Shown here one piece after another: positions 1-11,800 of a DNA stretch of 64,000 bases. The stretch comes from Diplosphaera chodatii (lineage: Eukaryota > Chlorophyta > Trebouxiophyceae > Prasiolales > Stichococcaceae), in assembly GCA_032358165.1 (NCBI GenBank), contig JAALGY010000023.1:310001-374000 (forward strand). Direction: 5' to 3'. A program made the position numbers and the translations under genes. Numbering within the stretch: the stretch's first letter is position 1; each line of letters starts with the position of its first letter. The notes under the pieces are model-generated. The model was not told the origin of the DNA. It saw only the letters and a program-made list of their open reading frames with translations, and ran no database searches.

Positions 1-2710
1 ACTTCCAGAACCGCATACTCGTTGCTCGGGTCCGGCATATCCACCCGCACATCCCCTGCATTTGTCAGCGCACTCCTTGACACACCACCGCTGTAGTTGC
101 CGCCGCTGCTGCCCGTTAGTGTTCTGCTGGCACCGGTGGGTGACACAAGGCTGGCGTCACTCTCGTTGGCATGGCTCCCCCCCTTGTCGGCCAGGCTCAC
201 GAGCTGGTACTCGGCAGCCTTCTCTCCTCGTCTGTTGAAGTAGGAATTCACCACAGTCAGCACCACAGGCCAGGCGCTGCTTATGGATGTAGGTAGCCAA
301 CCGTCACAAGAGCAGGGCAAGCAGTGCAACGTTCTGCATTGTGCGCGGCCTCGCAGTTCAAGCAGGCATGGATGCAAAACCGAGGAGTGGCATCCAAGAT
401 GCCTTTGCCCCCACGATGAACCATGTTCAGGGAGACGCCTATGACCGTTCTGCAGAGGGCCTGTGCACGTCTTGTCACATCCTGGCTGCTCGTCAAACGT
501 GCCAAGCGCACCTGCGGGCGTCCTCGGACACCTTGGAGTAGATGACCAACAGCACGCCGGCCAGGATGGCGCCGACCGCGCCCAGGTCGCGCCCCGACAG
601 CCGCTGGCCCAGGTACACCGCCGCAAGGCTGGTCGTCAGCACCGGCTGCGGCCAGAAGAGAGCTCGTTGTTACTGCCTCAGTGTGGACGCTTGTCAGCAG
701 TTGCGTCTGCATGCAGTTTGTTGATGGAAGAGGAGAGCCATGCTTGTACCCTGGTACATGTGCATGAACCTGCCAGCAGACGCTAAAACACATATGCAGC
801 GGTCGACCAGCAACGAGGGGATGACATGCCAGGATACGGTCCCAAGCTGCGTGCACTGCCGCGCACCTGCATGCAGCTGTAGATGGAGGGCACGACGGCG
901 GAGCAGCGCCCCACCGCCCAGGACACCCCGGAGTGCGCCAGGAAGCTGGTGCCCAGGCCCGCCCACGCGAGCGCCGCCCACGCCGAGCCCGGCACCCCGC
1001 CCCAGCCCACCTGCAGCAGCCGCGAGTTGATATGGTTCTGATTGCCTGCCTCGGAACTGGATGGGCCTGCAGCCTGCAGCTGCTGACTGCCCGGGGCCTG
1101 CTAAGCTGGCCAGACCTCAATATTGCTGGGTCAACGCAGCCACCGGATGGATGTGAAGATGGTCCAGACACATGGCGTCCAACAGCGATGATGCAGCTGC
1201 ATGCAGGAGCACATCGAGTGACAAGTGCACACGTTTGCAAAGTCGCCGCGGACAATTGCTGTGGCGGCCACCGCGGCGGCGCCGCAGGCGGACGCGCGGG
1301 CGAAAAAGCTGAAGGGGTACGGCCGGCGGGACAGGTAGCGCTGCAGGGCCACCAGGTACACAGCAAAGCTGGCTTGCAGGCCGATCAGCGCCAGGATGCC
1401 CTTTGTGCTGGCCCTGCGACACCGAAAGGGGCCCAGTCAGCTGAGGCATTTCCATCGTGGGAATGGCCTTGCTCAGGTAGACACGAACCAGCACAGCACA
1501 GCACACTGCACCACGCAACACAGTTCTAGCAAGGTGTCTAAACGATGCCCAATCAGCAGTCCTCACGTGTGCAGGTCTAGCTTGTCGATGTGCACCAGGA
1601 CGAAAGCGCCAGAGATGGCGAACACGATGCCGACGCCCTGCAGGTTACAACAGCCGGCCTGGGTACAGAGAACCTTCCTACTTCCTGCCAGCTGCTCAGC
1701 ATCAAGCCAGCTGGTGAACAGCTGATGCATCAGCAGCGTCACAGTGGTGATGCCCACCTTCAACACAGTGAAGCGCTCGATGCGGAGGACTGCCGACAGG
1801 ATGGCAACATACACTGGCACGGTTGGGGTGAAGACACCGACAAAAGCCGCGCCCGCAAGCTGCAGCAGCACACACAGCATTCAGCCGCATGCGATGTACA
1901 GAGCCACCCACACACTGTATCCCGAACTTTCAATGACATGCCATAAACTCGTCTCGAAATGTGATGTATGCCTGCTCTCTGATGTGCACCAGAATGCAAG
2001 GTCGCTCATGCTGGGTCATGGTCAAACAACAGTCAGCACCTTGTTCCCGACGAACACCAGGGTCTGTGGTACTGCGACTCCCAGCAGCCCGAGGATGACA
2101 AAGACCGGCACATCTGCCCATTCCGTCCTGAAGCTCGACTCCTGACGCACAGATGGCAATATCAGTGCGTGCAAACTGATCATACAACGGCTTCAGCACA
2201 GACCAGCTCGACATAGCCTGTGCAAGAGCCAGGGTACGGGTGCTACAACCGGGACAGCACGCAGGGTCGCACCTGGATGCCTGCCGAGATGAACAGCAGC
2301 GGCACCGCCATGCCGATACGGAATGTCGCATACACCGTGGGCGGCAGGTGGTCCAGCGCGCGGTGGCTGGTGATGTGCATCGACGCAAAGGACAGCTGCA
2401 TGCATGAACACTCTGCTGACCAGCCGTGGCCTGCCACGCAGCACCAGCATGCACAGCATACAGCCAGGCATGCATGCACATGATCAGCCACAGAACTGCG
2501 ATGTCGATGAGATGCTGCGAACGGTCCTGTGAAGGCCTGTCCGTACCTGGCAGCACAGCAGTACGAGGTGCGGAAACCATGGCGAGGCGGTGAAGCGTGC
2601 AAGGCGACCCTGGTCGGCATGCGGATGGCTGGCTGATCCTACATCCGCCTGTGTGCTGCTGTTCTTCTCCAGATGCGGGCCGACCTTCGGCAGCAGGCTG
2701 CTTACGCTTT
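1..2710 (-). CDS. DMT/EamA (WAT1-like) membrane transporter, partial at left edge
   Basis: Multi-exon membrane protein of the drug/metabolite transporter superfamily, as in plant WAT1/UMAMIT proteins, which move small organic solutes. Substrate cannot be told. Reading leftward: an N-terminal hydrophilic stretch and first helix ending LVLLCCQ (about 2640-2546); LSFASMHITSHRALDHLPP and VYATFRIGMAVPLLF (about 2400-2270); WADVPVFVILGLLGVAVPQT (about 2150-2040); FTPTVPVYVAILSAVLRIER (about 1870-1770); GIVFAISGAFVLVHIDKLDL (about 1640-1565); a helix near 1420-1250; the WGGVPGSAWAALAWAGLGTS exon (1025-885); GQRLSGRDLGAVGAILAGVL (660-540); and a last helix beginning AWPVVLTVVNSYF (275 downward) followed by a Ser/Gly-rich tail that is still open at base 1. 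The 5' end is uncertain: the first recognised exon has no in-frame ATG, so a short upstream exon probably lies to the right of 2710. Confidence 0.8.
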
Positions 2711-3668
2711 CATCCCTGCAACTCAGACAATGTCTCAGGCTGGGGACGACATATCATAGCGCCCTGTGAGCTGAGAGCCGTCACCTAGTCTTGCACCCCG
2801 CAAGATGACTTCCGGGCAGAAAGGAGTCCAGCTATCACTGCACGTTTAGGATGACTGCAGAGGCTGAACATCTGATAATGCATGAACGCTTTCAGTACTG
2901 CATCAGCTGTGCACCTTTCAGACCGCACATCGTGCTGCTTTGGCCTGTCATGCTCCCTGAACATGGACCGGCCGCCTTTACAGGCTACGCTTCACAAGAA
3001 GTTGTTCTGGCTGCAGTCTCAGCAGTTTGCGATCGCGAAAGCGCCTGGCGGATCCTTATGTCACCCAGCAACGTCACAAGTGCAAGAGGGGCAGGCAACA
3101 CAGACCGCTTCGTTCAGCCTGGCTGGTTCGGGTGTGCAACCAGAAGAATGCACTGAAGCACGTGAGATGACTGCAATGCTGTATAGGTGCAAGTTGCACG
3201 GCTGCACCCCGTTGCTCGCAGGGCAGAAGCTGGGGGCAGTCATCGGCAGAAAGCCCTGCCCTGTGTTGCGGTACACTGGATGAGTAATAATGTACGGCTT
3301 CCCGCCAAGCGAGCAACCGCTGCACGCACCGCACGCAGCTCACCGCTGGTTTGGGCGATACAAGAACATGATATGCATGATTTGGGACAGTGCAAGCTGA
3401 GGCTGCAACGTATGCATTCTGGTGATTGGTGCTGTGAATGTGATATTCAAACAACAGGGCAACGCTGCATCGAATCTTGAGCGACCCAACAAGATCTTGT
3501 CGTCTGTTTAAAGCCTTGGAGGCTCTTTTGCTGATCAGTGACGCCTTCAAAACACCCAAAAGACTACCTGCGAGCCAGCAGATCAACATCAGGCACCGTC
3601 GGCCTGCACCACAGCATCAGTGGTCATGCAGTTCAGGACTGTTTCCGCGTTAGCCAGCTGCAGCATGG
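2711..3668. other. Intergenic region, no gene supported
   Basis: Lies between the transporter (-) and the coiled-coil gene (+), so it should hold both promoters and perhaps their untranslated first exons. The open frames here are short, lack family features and have no splice continuity with neighbours. Confidence 0.5.
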
Positions 3669-6600
3669 TATGACGACATTCAATGCCGAGGCAGCGGCGT
3701 TGGCGCAGCGACAGCTGCAGGCAGCGCTGTCGGATGCTCTGGCAGATGCCGCAGCGCTACAGGTGCTGCCCACGGCTGCAGTCTGTTGCCGTCAAACCAT
3801 ATAGATCGCATCCTGATCGCTCCTTATCAGCTATGGTCATGCGAGGAGGAGCAGGAGGTAGTTAACACATGTGTACATGCATAGACGGTCTCCAAGACTG
3901 TCTCACAGTAGTGTCGGTGCTGTTGCGAGAACAGGCAGAAAATGCGTCGCTGCGATCAGATGCCCGGCAGCAGGCGGAGCAGATGCACCGGCGAGTGGTG
4001 GCCGCAACATCAGGCGCAGCGCAGCTGGAGACCGAGGTGGCGTCCCGGCAGTCCATTGCACAGGTTGTCACTCGACACTTTGCCGTTGGATCACCTGCAA
4101 CGGGACCTCGCCAGACAAACTTTGAAAAAGGGCACAATGCTTGTGTGCATCTGCCGAGAAACTGTTGCGCTCAGCGCGACGCCCATGTCCGGCAGGAGCT
4201 GGCGGCGGCCCTGGAGCACGCCAGCGACGAGCGGGACGAGCTGCTGGCTGCAGCCGCCGCAGCTGCGGAGCTGCGGCGCCGCCTCGCCGAGGTGTCGGCG
4301 GAGCGCGACGCGCTCTCTGAGCGGAACGTCCAGCTGCAGCAGGAGGCGCAGAAGCTGGCAGCAGCAGGTGAACAGCCCTGATCTCTCGTCTTCGAGCATG
4401 TCTGGTCCAGCAGCAACAGCCACCATCAGCACCTGAGCAGTCGTCATGCGGGACCTGGCGCTGCTGGTGCTAGCATGCTGCCTGTGTTGGACGTCCCAAA
4501 CCCTGATGTAGTGACCAGTGCCTGCAGTGGCGGAGGCCGAGGCGATGGCCGGCGCCGCGCTCAGCGAGAGCCGCCGCCTGTCTGAGGAGCTGGGCTCGCT
4601 GCGGGGTGGCCAGGCGGCGGACAGGGCCGCGGCCACGGCGGAGGCTGCCGACCTTAGGCGCCTGCTGGAGCTGACCAGGTGCCTGCCTGTCGGCGCTGAA
4701 TGCACAATGCATGCGACGGCATAGTGTGAGCCTCGCCAAGAGCTGGGCTACTGCAACACACCAACTCGGTGCTGCTGGCAAGGTACGAGTTAACGGCAGC
4801 ACTGCAGCCCTAATGCTCATCCATGACTCGACGTGTTACACATGCAGGACAGAGTTGGCAGAGGCCCGAGTCGCCGCAGCCGACCGCCGGACGGACGACA
4901 GCAGGTGCTCGGCAGAGGCGGCGGATGCCAGAGCAGAGCGTGGTGAAACCGCAGCGGCGGCGGCATGTGCAGGCGCTGTCACGCAGATGCATGAGCACGC
5001 CGCAGGCCTGCAGAAGCTGCTGGGAGCCAGCCTGCGGGTGGGGCTACGCAGCCTGCCACCGCCAGCGCCGCCGGTGCAGCAGCTGCAGCTGTTTGGGCCA
5101 CAGGCGGCGGACCCGCCGATGGTTGCAGCTCCAGATGCGGTGCCAGCCCCGCAGGCACTGCCAGCCCTGCAATATGCATTGGCGCTCGCGCTGCTGCTGC
5201 GTGCAGCAGATGACGCATGGCAGCAGCCAGTCTCACAGGCAGCTCACTCCCACAGCAGGCAGCAGCAGCAGCAGCATCAGCAGCGGCATCCAGCCGACTC
5301 GGTACACCATTCGCAGAGCCCAGCCCCGCAGAAGGCAGCAGAGCAGGCAGCCAGGCAGCCGCTGCGTCCAGCGACCCACCCTGCAGCCCAGCCGCAGCTG
5401 CTGCGGCCGCCGTTGCCGCCACGGCGGAAGCAGCAGGCCGCTGCCACTCCGCGCAAGCGGCCACGCTTCGAGGCGAGGTCTATGTCAGCCATGCCGTCCT
5501 CTGCTGCACCAGCATTGGCTGCTGTGGCGCTGCCGCCTGCAGCGGCAAGGCGAGCTGCGCCTGAGGACGCCCTGCGCAGGTTGCCGGCGCCAGACAACAG
5601 CAGCTGCCTCCCTGAAAGCTCCTCCGCAGCAGGCAGCACCGGCCACGGTATGGACGACGATGCTGACTTGGCAACACAAATCGCTGCAGCACGGCACAGT
5701 CAGCGCAAGCAGACGACAGTGCAAGCGCCACAACCCTTGCACGATGAACCTGCAGCCGTCAAGGGTATCAGCGGTGCCAGCAGCGCCGCAGCCGCGGGCA
5801 ATGCCGCCCTGCTGGAGCTGCTGCAGCACCTGCAGCTGGAGGACCAGCGGCGACGGCGAGACCCCATGCAGCGGGACACCACGCGCCAAACTTACGGTCC
5901 TGCTGCAGGGCCAACGGCAGGAGAAGCAGCAGCAGCACACGGCGCTCAGGGGGTTCTGCAGTCAGGACGTCCTCCTGAGCACGCAGCGGTGGCGCCTTCA
6001 GCAGCGGCCACCACCTCATCAACGACAGCCGCCCGGCGGCGCCGGCTGCAGTGGCATGCTGACGGGCGGCTGCGCAGCGCCCACATCAACTCCAGATCTA
6101 ACACCGTGAACAAAGCAGACAGAGGCGAGCGGCGACCGCAGCCGGAAGCAGCTGCTGCAGCTGCTGCGGCTGGGGCAGCGCATCGCCGGGGCCAATCGCA
6201 GCAGCTGTCAACTCAGACCAGGGATGCAGATCGTGACCACCGGTCAGTTCCCTCAGAAGCAGGCAGCAGAGCGCAGCGCCCTGCCGGCACGGCTGTCGGC
6301 ACTGCAGGGCAGCAGGGTGCCGGCTCTGAGCTGCACCGCAGCCGCTCTGGCAGCAAGGCGGCGGCCAAACTGCGGCAGCAGGTAGCTGTCGGTGGGTCAA
6401 GCAGTCGGCCAAAGGCAGTGCCAGATGTGGTGAGTATGACAGAGCTGGCGCTCAGCTTGGAAGCTCGTGTGAGCCGCCGGCAGTCAGCCGCCCGGCTGTG
6501 CTCTCTGTCTGGCACCACGCCAGCAGGTTGTGAGGCGCCTGCGGCAGCAGGGGCAGGTGGCAAAGACGTGCCGGCGGTCCTGCAGCAACCAGAGCGGCCT

Positions 6601-7304
6601 CAGCCGCTGACCCTGTCGATTGCTGCCAAGCTCAGTGAGTAATAACACAGCAAGCTAAACCCCTCTGCCCCTGGAATCTGCCCACTGCATGGTGTCTGAG
6701 GCGTCTCATATCTTGATGTGGCTACAGCTGCGCAAAGGGCTGCAGGCTGAATGAGCTCTGCACACGCGCAGGTGCGGAGATTGCAGAGCTGGACTCTCAG
6801 CACGGCCGGCTGCTGAAGGAGAATGCTGCCGCCCGCCGCGCCGCAGGGCATCATGCTGGGGATGCAGCTAGCTTGACTGCTGAGACAAGGTGTGCGGCGG
6901 CACGGCGTTTCTGTAGTGCTCGCTGGCAGTGAGTATTGTTGCTAGGGTGCAAGCGCCAGTGATTGCTGTTTTAAAGAGATGGGTGCCACCAGGGCCAGAA
7001 GCGCGAGAAGCCTGTTGCGCAACCGTGACGCGCGGACGAAGGTTACATCTGCAGCGTAATGCCACTGATGCTGCAGCCGAGGAGGCTGCGGCTGCCTTCG
7101 CTGGATCGATCTGCTCTCGAAAGGCAGCAGCTGCAGGTCGCATGTTGTGGTGTGTTCCCCACTGCTGTCGCCATATACAGGGTGCGGACGTGTGGGCAGC
7201 TGCTGGGGGAGGTGCAGGCGGCGATGCGGGAGCGCGGGGCACAGATGCGCTTGCTGCGGGCGGGCCACCCTGGGGCGGATGTGGGCAGCCAGTCGGTCAC
7301 ATGA
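3669..7304 (+). CDS. Ala/Gln/Arg-rich coiled-coil protein
   Basis: No catalytic domain is recognised. The first clear exon (3669-3761) starts MTTFNAEAAALAQRQLQAAL. Further exons lie near 3903-4062, 4168-4367 and 4525-4677, all heptad-like with E/Q/L/A/R. A long exon from 4849 begins TELAEARVAAADRRTDDSR, then becomes low-complexity Ala/Gln/Pro sequence with poly-Gln from CAG runs near 5260. The frame would stop at 6640, but a donor (gtgagt at about 6634) joins in phase to an exon at about 6773-6895 (AEIAELDSQHGRLLKENAAA). The last exon (about 7180-7304) reads GQLLGEVQAAMRERGAQMRL and ends SQSVT then TGA. It is probably a structural or scaffold protein (centrosomal, Golgi or flagellar types look like this). 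The start is tentative because coding may begin in an exon before 3669. Confidence 0.65.
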
Positions 7305-7866
7305 ATTAAGAGGCTGCTCATGGCGGGGCAAGCAGACTGTCAGATTCCATGGGGACTAGGGGCCAGGCTACAGTTGCAGCACTTTCGGTCTGAAACAATA
7401 GTGTAGCATTGTGTACTGATAGTATGTGGTTTGGCTGTCAACACTTGACTTGCATGTTTTCGACTCTGTATGTGCGATTGTTCGATTGACCATCAGGATG
7501 TGTAGCTGCTACGCCGCAGGCTTGATGGGGGCGGCAACCTCAACACTCAACAAACTTTACATGGATGATGTATGTCATGCATCGATCGCCTGACCCTATT
7601 TGACACAATAACAATGTATATGGAACGAGAAGTCAGCCACTCGTTCATGGGAACGATCTTGCGTATGTGCCAAGCTTTACCGAAAGTTGATTCGAGTTGA
7701 TTTGAGTTTATTTGAGTCTTCAACACCGCAAAACCTCTTTCCAGCAGCTATGGCTATGGCTCCCGTACATCATCTGACATTATTCTTCTGCCATGCTGCA
7801 TCGTCTTGAGTTCTCCAACGTCCTCTCCCGTCTTGGTCAGAACTCGGGCTTGCTTGAAGCGTCTTG
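7305..7866. other. Convergent 3' intergenic region
   Basis: AT-richer than its surroundings. It should hold the 3' UTRs of the coiled-coil gene (+) and the metallothionein (-). No coding signal was seen, only a short tandem repeat at 7686-7715. Confidence 0.5.
7686..7715. repeat. Three-unit 10-bp tandem repeat
   Basis: Three adjacent degenerate copies of a gttgatttga-like decamer (gttgattcga, gttgatttga, gtttatttga) in the 3' flank of the metallothionein gene. No function assigned. Confidence 0.75.
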
Positions 7867-7998
7867 TCATCCCGACCCCTCAGTCGACTTCTTGCCGCAG
7901 CAGGTGCAGTCCGGGCCGCACTTGCAGCCGCCCTTGTCGCCACAGCTGCACCCGCCCTTGCACACGGGGCAGCTGGGGTCCTGACCCTTGGGCGCCAT
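7867..7998 (-). CDS. Metallothionein-like Cys-rich protein, 43 aa
   Basis: Single-exon frame on the minus strand with ATG at 7998 and TGA at 7869-7867. The protein starts MAPKGQDPSCPVCKGGCSCG and ends CTCCGKKSTEGSG. It has nine cysteines in 43 residues (10, 13, 17, 19, 25, 27, 31, 33, 34), spaced C-x2-C, C-x-C, C-x-C and C-x-C-C, with Gly/Lys between and no aromatic residue or His. That is the composition of metallothioneins, which chelate Zn, Cu or Cd through thiolate clusters in the cytosol. Unlike most plant metallothioneins, there is no long Cys-free spacer between two Cys-rich ends. Its 5' side faces the large + strand gene at 8.8 kb across about 0.8 kb. Confidence 0.85.
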   Translation of the reverse strand: MAPKGQDPSCPVCKGGCSCGDKGGCKCGPDCTCCGKKSTEGSG

Positions 7999-8804
7999 GT
8001 TGATCTCCTGCGGTTGCGGTTCGGTGACTGCTGGATGCGTTCCTGTCGTCTGTGCGCGTGAACAGCCGTTTCGGAGGCGCAGAATGAAGCTTCTACAGGC
8101 CTGCTTCGGAGCATGGTGCCGATGGACGCAGTGCGGGGATCTCTGTCTGGGATGCTGAAATCTTCAAGATTTTGGTTGATCCCAGAATTGGGATGCATGC
8201 ACGAGTTGTGCTTCGTCCCACAGCATTGGCACCAGCATCATCCCATAGCCATGCCTCCCCTGAAGCATATGATTACACCTCTAATGATGTGACACCAAAG
8301 GCAGTGCACTACCAGACAACTCCTGCGAAACAGTGTGACCTGGCACCGCAAACCATCAGCTGTGTCGGGATACTCAGATTCACCCTCTCAAGAGCTTTGG
8401 AGTGCTCAGACGATCTTCATCGTCGTTCTATCGATCCAGCAGCTGGGCAGGGCCCAATAGACGCGTTCGTTACTTTCGAGGCGGCGTCCAGCATGCATGG
8501 TAGCTATGTGCACGACTGCGTCCAACAGCACGCAAGAGTGGTCATGAGACGTGACAGGACTCATAGGTGACTGAATATGCACCGAATGCAATGGCGCTGA
8601 ATCTGAAGCACGTCATCATACGGCCTGCAGGCCTGCCCTGGTACATCTTGTGCACTGTTGCCAAACCTATAATTTCTCACTACTGGTACAGGCAGTCGCG
8701 GGTTCTAAATGCAATTTCAGTCTTGAAACTATATCTGAACTACAGCGATTGACGCCTGGCACAGGGCCTTCCGGAACTGAGGATTTTCACACATATGCTG
8801 CGGC
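7999..8804. promoter_or_regulatory. Divergent intergenic region, putative promoters
   Basis: About 0.8 kb between the metallothionein start (-) and the first recognised exon of the USP9X-like gene (+). It must hold the metallothionein promoter and probably 5' non-coding exons of the large gene. No metal-response element or TATA box could be named confidently. Confidence 0.4.
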
Positions 8805-11800
8805 ATGGGGGGCTGCAGCCGGTGGGCAGGCCCGGCCGAAAGGGACGCTCTGTTCGCAACTTGTGCCAGCGAGGAGGCTGCAGAGGGCGATGGCGCTTTG
8901 TCTGGCGCATCTCCTGCCCCAAACGAACAGCGCACCACTGAGGGACTGCAGCGGCCGCGGTTTCGCACCAAGGAGTTCTCACAGGTCATGGAGGGTCTGT
9001 GGGGCACCACCTGGTGTGTATTTCCCGCGAGCCTGGGGCTGTGCCTGCAAAGTGCCGCCGTTCTGGCGCACATGGAGCTGCTTGACAGGTACACTTGCCA
9101 GGCGGGTGTTCACTCTGTTCACACCGCGACCGTTGCCACACTCACACATGACCACTTTGCATGCATTTGGTCCTCTTGACGTCGCACGTTGATGCATGCA
9201 TGGCAGTCATCCTGTCATCTGGTGTGCAACAGAAGAAGCGAAGCATTATAGACGGAGGTTGCAGACTTAATCTGCATCTTGGCGGCACAGGACATTCCAT
9301 CTTCCGAAGGACGAGCGCCTCACCAAATGGGAACACATGCTTTCGCGCAAGCTCATCACAGACGCTGTGCCATTTGCTTTTGAGAAGTGCCTGGCAGACG
9401 TTGCAATACACGACTGGAGCCACAACATTCAAGGAGACATCCTATCGGTGAGTTCCTGCTGCATGTGTGCATGGCCCCGCCACCTTCCCCTGCATATAGC
9501 ATGCATGCTTGCAAAATGCCGCACAACCACTTGACAGCTCCCACTTGGTTCAAAACTTCCTAGGATGCCGATGTTTGTCAAGACGGGCACATGGTCACAT
9601 GTGCTGATTTCGAATTGCACATACGGGTTGCAGGCATGCCTCTCCCTGGCAGACCTGACGGCACAGCGACTTAGGCGCTATGTTGAGCTGCGCCAGCCAG
9701 ATGGCCAACGAGGAGGAAGAACTGCTGGTGATGATGCTGCTGTCATGCACTGGCACATGAGAAACTGCAGACCATTTGCCAGTGGACCAATCAAGCCGTG
9801 GCACCGAGGACGCTCTCAATTGCACATGCAGGTGCTGCTTTCAAGCCTGAAACTGGCGCTGGACCCAGAGACCGAGTTTGCTCAGCACAACGCCAGTGTC
9901 CCAGCCCCTGACAGTGAGGTGCGTCTCAGAACGCAGCCACTGATTAGAGGTGTGTAAGGGTGGGTGGGCCTGTGCGTTTGCCTACAGTACATTTGAGTAG
10001 AGCAGACTATGAAACAGGCTAGAGCACATGCATGGAGCATCAGAGCTGCCACGGAGGTTGTTGATGTGCTGCTGGTGCCCATCAGTGCAAGCATGCAACC
10101 TTTGGATGTTTTGTGCTGCATTCCTTAGTGAAGCCAGCCGAGCTTCCCCGCCACGTGCAGGGCCTCTTGGCAATCGAGGCGCAGCCCCTACCGTGCCCAC
10201 TGCGCGGACCGCTGCAGGACACCATCGCGGACAACTCGAGTGGCAAAGCTGTGGCTGCTGCGGCGCCCAGCTGTGCTGAAGTCTGGGGCTCTGCGGGGGC
10301 TGGCGGCCGGTGTGCCTGGCAGGTGGGGCAGCAACATCTGAGTGGCACCTTGCTGGGCTTACAGCCTCACCAGGCATGCGGCAGCAGAGTGATGGAAATC
10401 AGACGGGCGGCAAAGCAATGCTGAGACACATGAAACATAACGCCCAGTCCATCTGAGATCCTTGTTGCTTGTATGCTGTACAATGCAACGGCGCATGACC
10501 TCCACACAGCAGCAGCATACTATATTTGCTTGCATGTTCATAACCGGTTGCATGTTCAGTGGACCGCATGTGACGGCACTGCTCTGCACCCTGCAGGCCA
10601 GAATAGTGAACCGTTTCCTGGATCAAGAGGGACTGGTGGCAGCAGAGAGGCTGTTGCATCGGGCCCCAGAGGTCATACGCACGCTGCCGGTCTACAAGGG
10701 CGTGCTCGGCCTCGTGGCGGAGGTAACTGTTTGGGCTCTTGCGCATGCAACGACTCCGCAGCCTCACATCTGGACTAGACGGCCATATGCGCCACGGCAG
10801 CATGTGGTCATTATTTCCGCAGCGTACCATGCGCCTGCCAATGCAACCTCTCACAGACTGCACAGTCTGCGCTGTGGTAATGCATCTATCCATGACGAAA
10901 TTGTGGCTCATGACTGATGGGGGCCGTGCTGTTGCAATGCAGGCAATGCCATATCTGCATGCCAGCACGCTGTCCGAAGATATCAAGGGGGTGAGACATG
11001 GAGCCTTAGGCTGACTGCACGAATGGTTTAGCGCGCTGCAAAGATCAACACCATTCCAGACTGTCTGCTGCCCTCCTGAGGGACTTCCTGTAGTGCAGTT
11101 TCATGCAACCAGGTGGGGATGTGCTGACGCTGGTCTGGCCATGTCTGCAGTGGGTAAAGGGCGGCAGCGAGGTCATGGTGCACCTCAAGCTGTTGCTATC
11201 GGCGGAGGAGCTGGCGCAGAGGGAGCAGACTTACAGGTTTGCAGAAGGTCACGGCTGCCCAGTGTTGGTCCATGCCATGCCTCTGCAGCCCAGAAGCGCA
11301 GGTGGTACATCTGTGACAGCAAACTAACAGGCGAGGGCTTCTTGACCTGCATGCAGGCCTGCTCAGCCCACTGTCAACGGCATATTCTCTGGCCTGTACG
11401 ACACGCTACGGGCTGCCCCAGCTGTGCAGTCCTGCCATCACGAACAGGTAAGAACTCTGTGACCTCTTTGAACGAGGCTTTGCCCAATGCTGGCTGCACA
11501 TATAGTACACCATCTGCGGGGTTGCAGCCCCATGGCTTGACGCTGCTGTTGTGGTCATGACTGCCAGTGGCTCATGATGATTGTGGCCACCGATGCTGCA
11601 ACCTGCGTGTACAACACATCAAACGCACGCCGCCCAGTACCACCTCCAACATCACAGGCGACCCGCCAACATGGTGACCCCTGCAGGTCCGCTGCTTGCA
11701 CCGCACGTACATCGAGACCCTGCTGGCAAAGCCGGTGTATGGCCGGCGGCGTGCGGCCCTGGAGGAGCTGGCAGCACTGCTGCAGCACACGGAGCGGATG

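Noticed and set aside
281..1366. Long minus-strand open frame of 361 codons
   Set aside because: It reads through introns of the DMT transporter in a frame different from its exons. The membrane-helix peptides lie in other frames.
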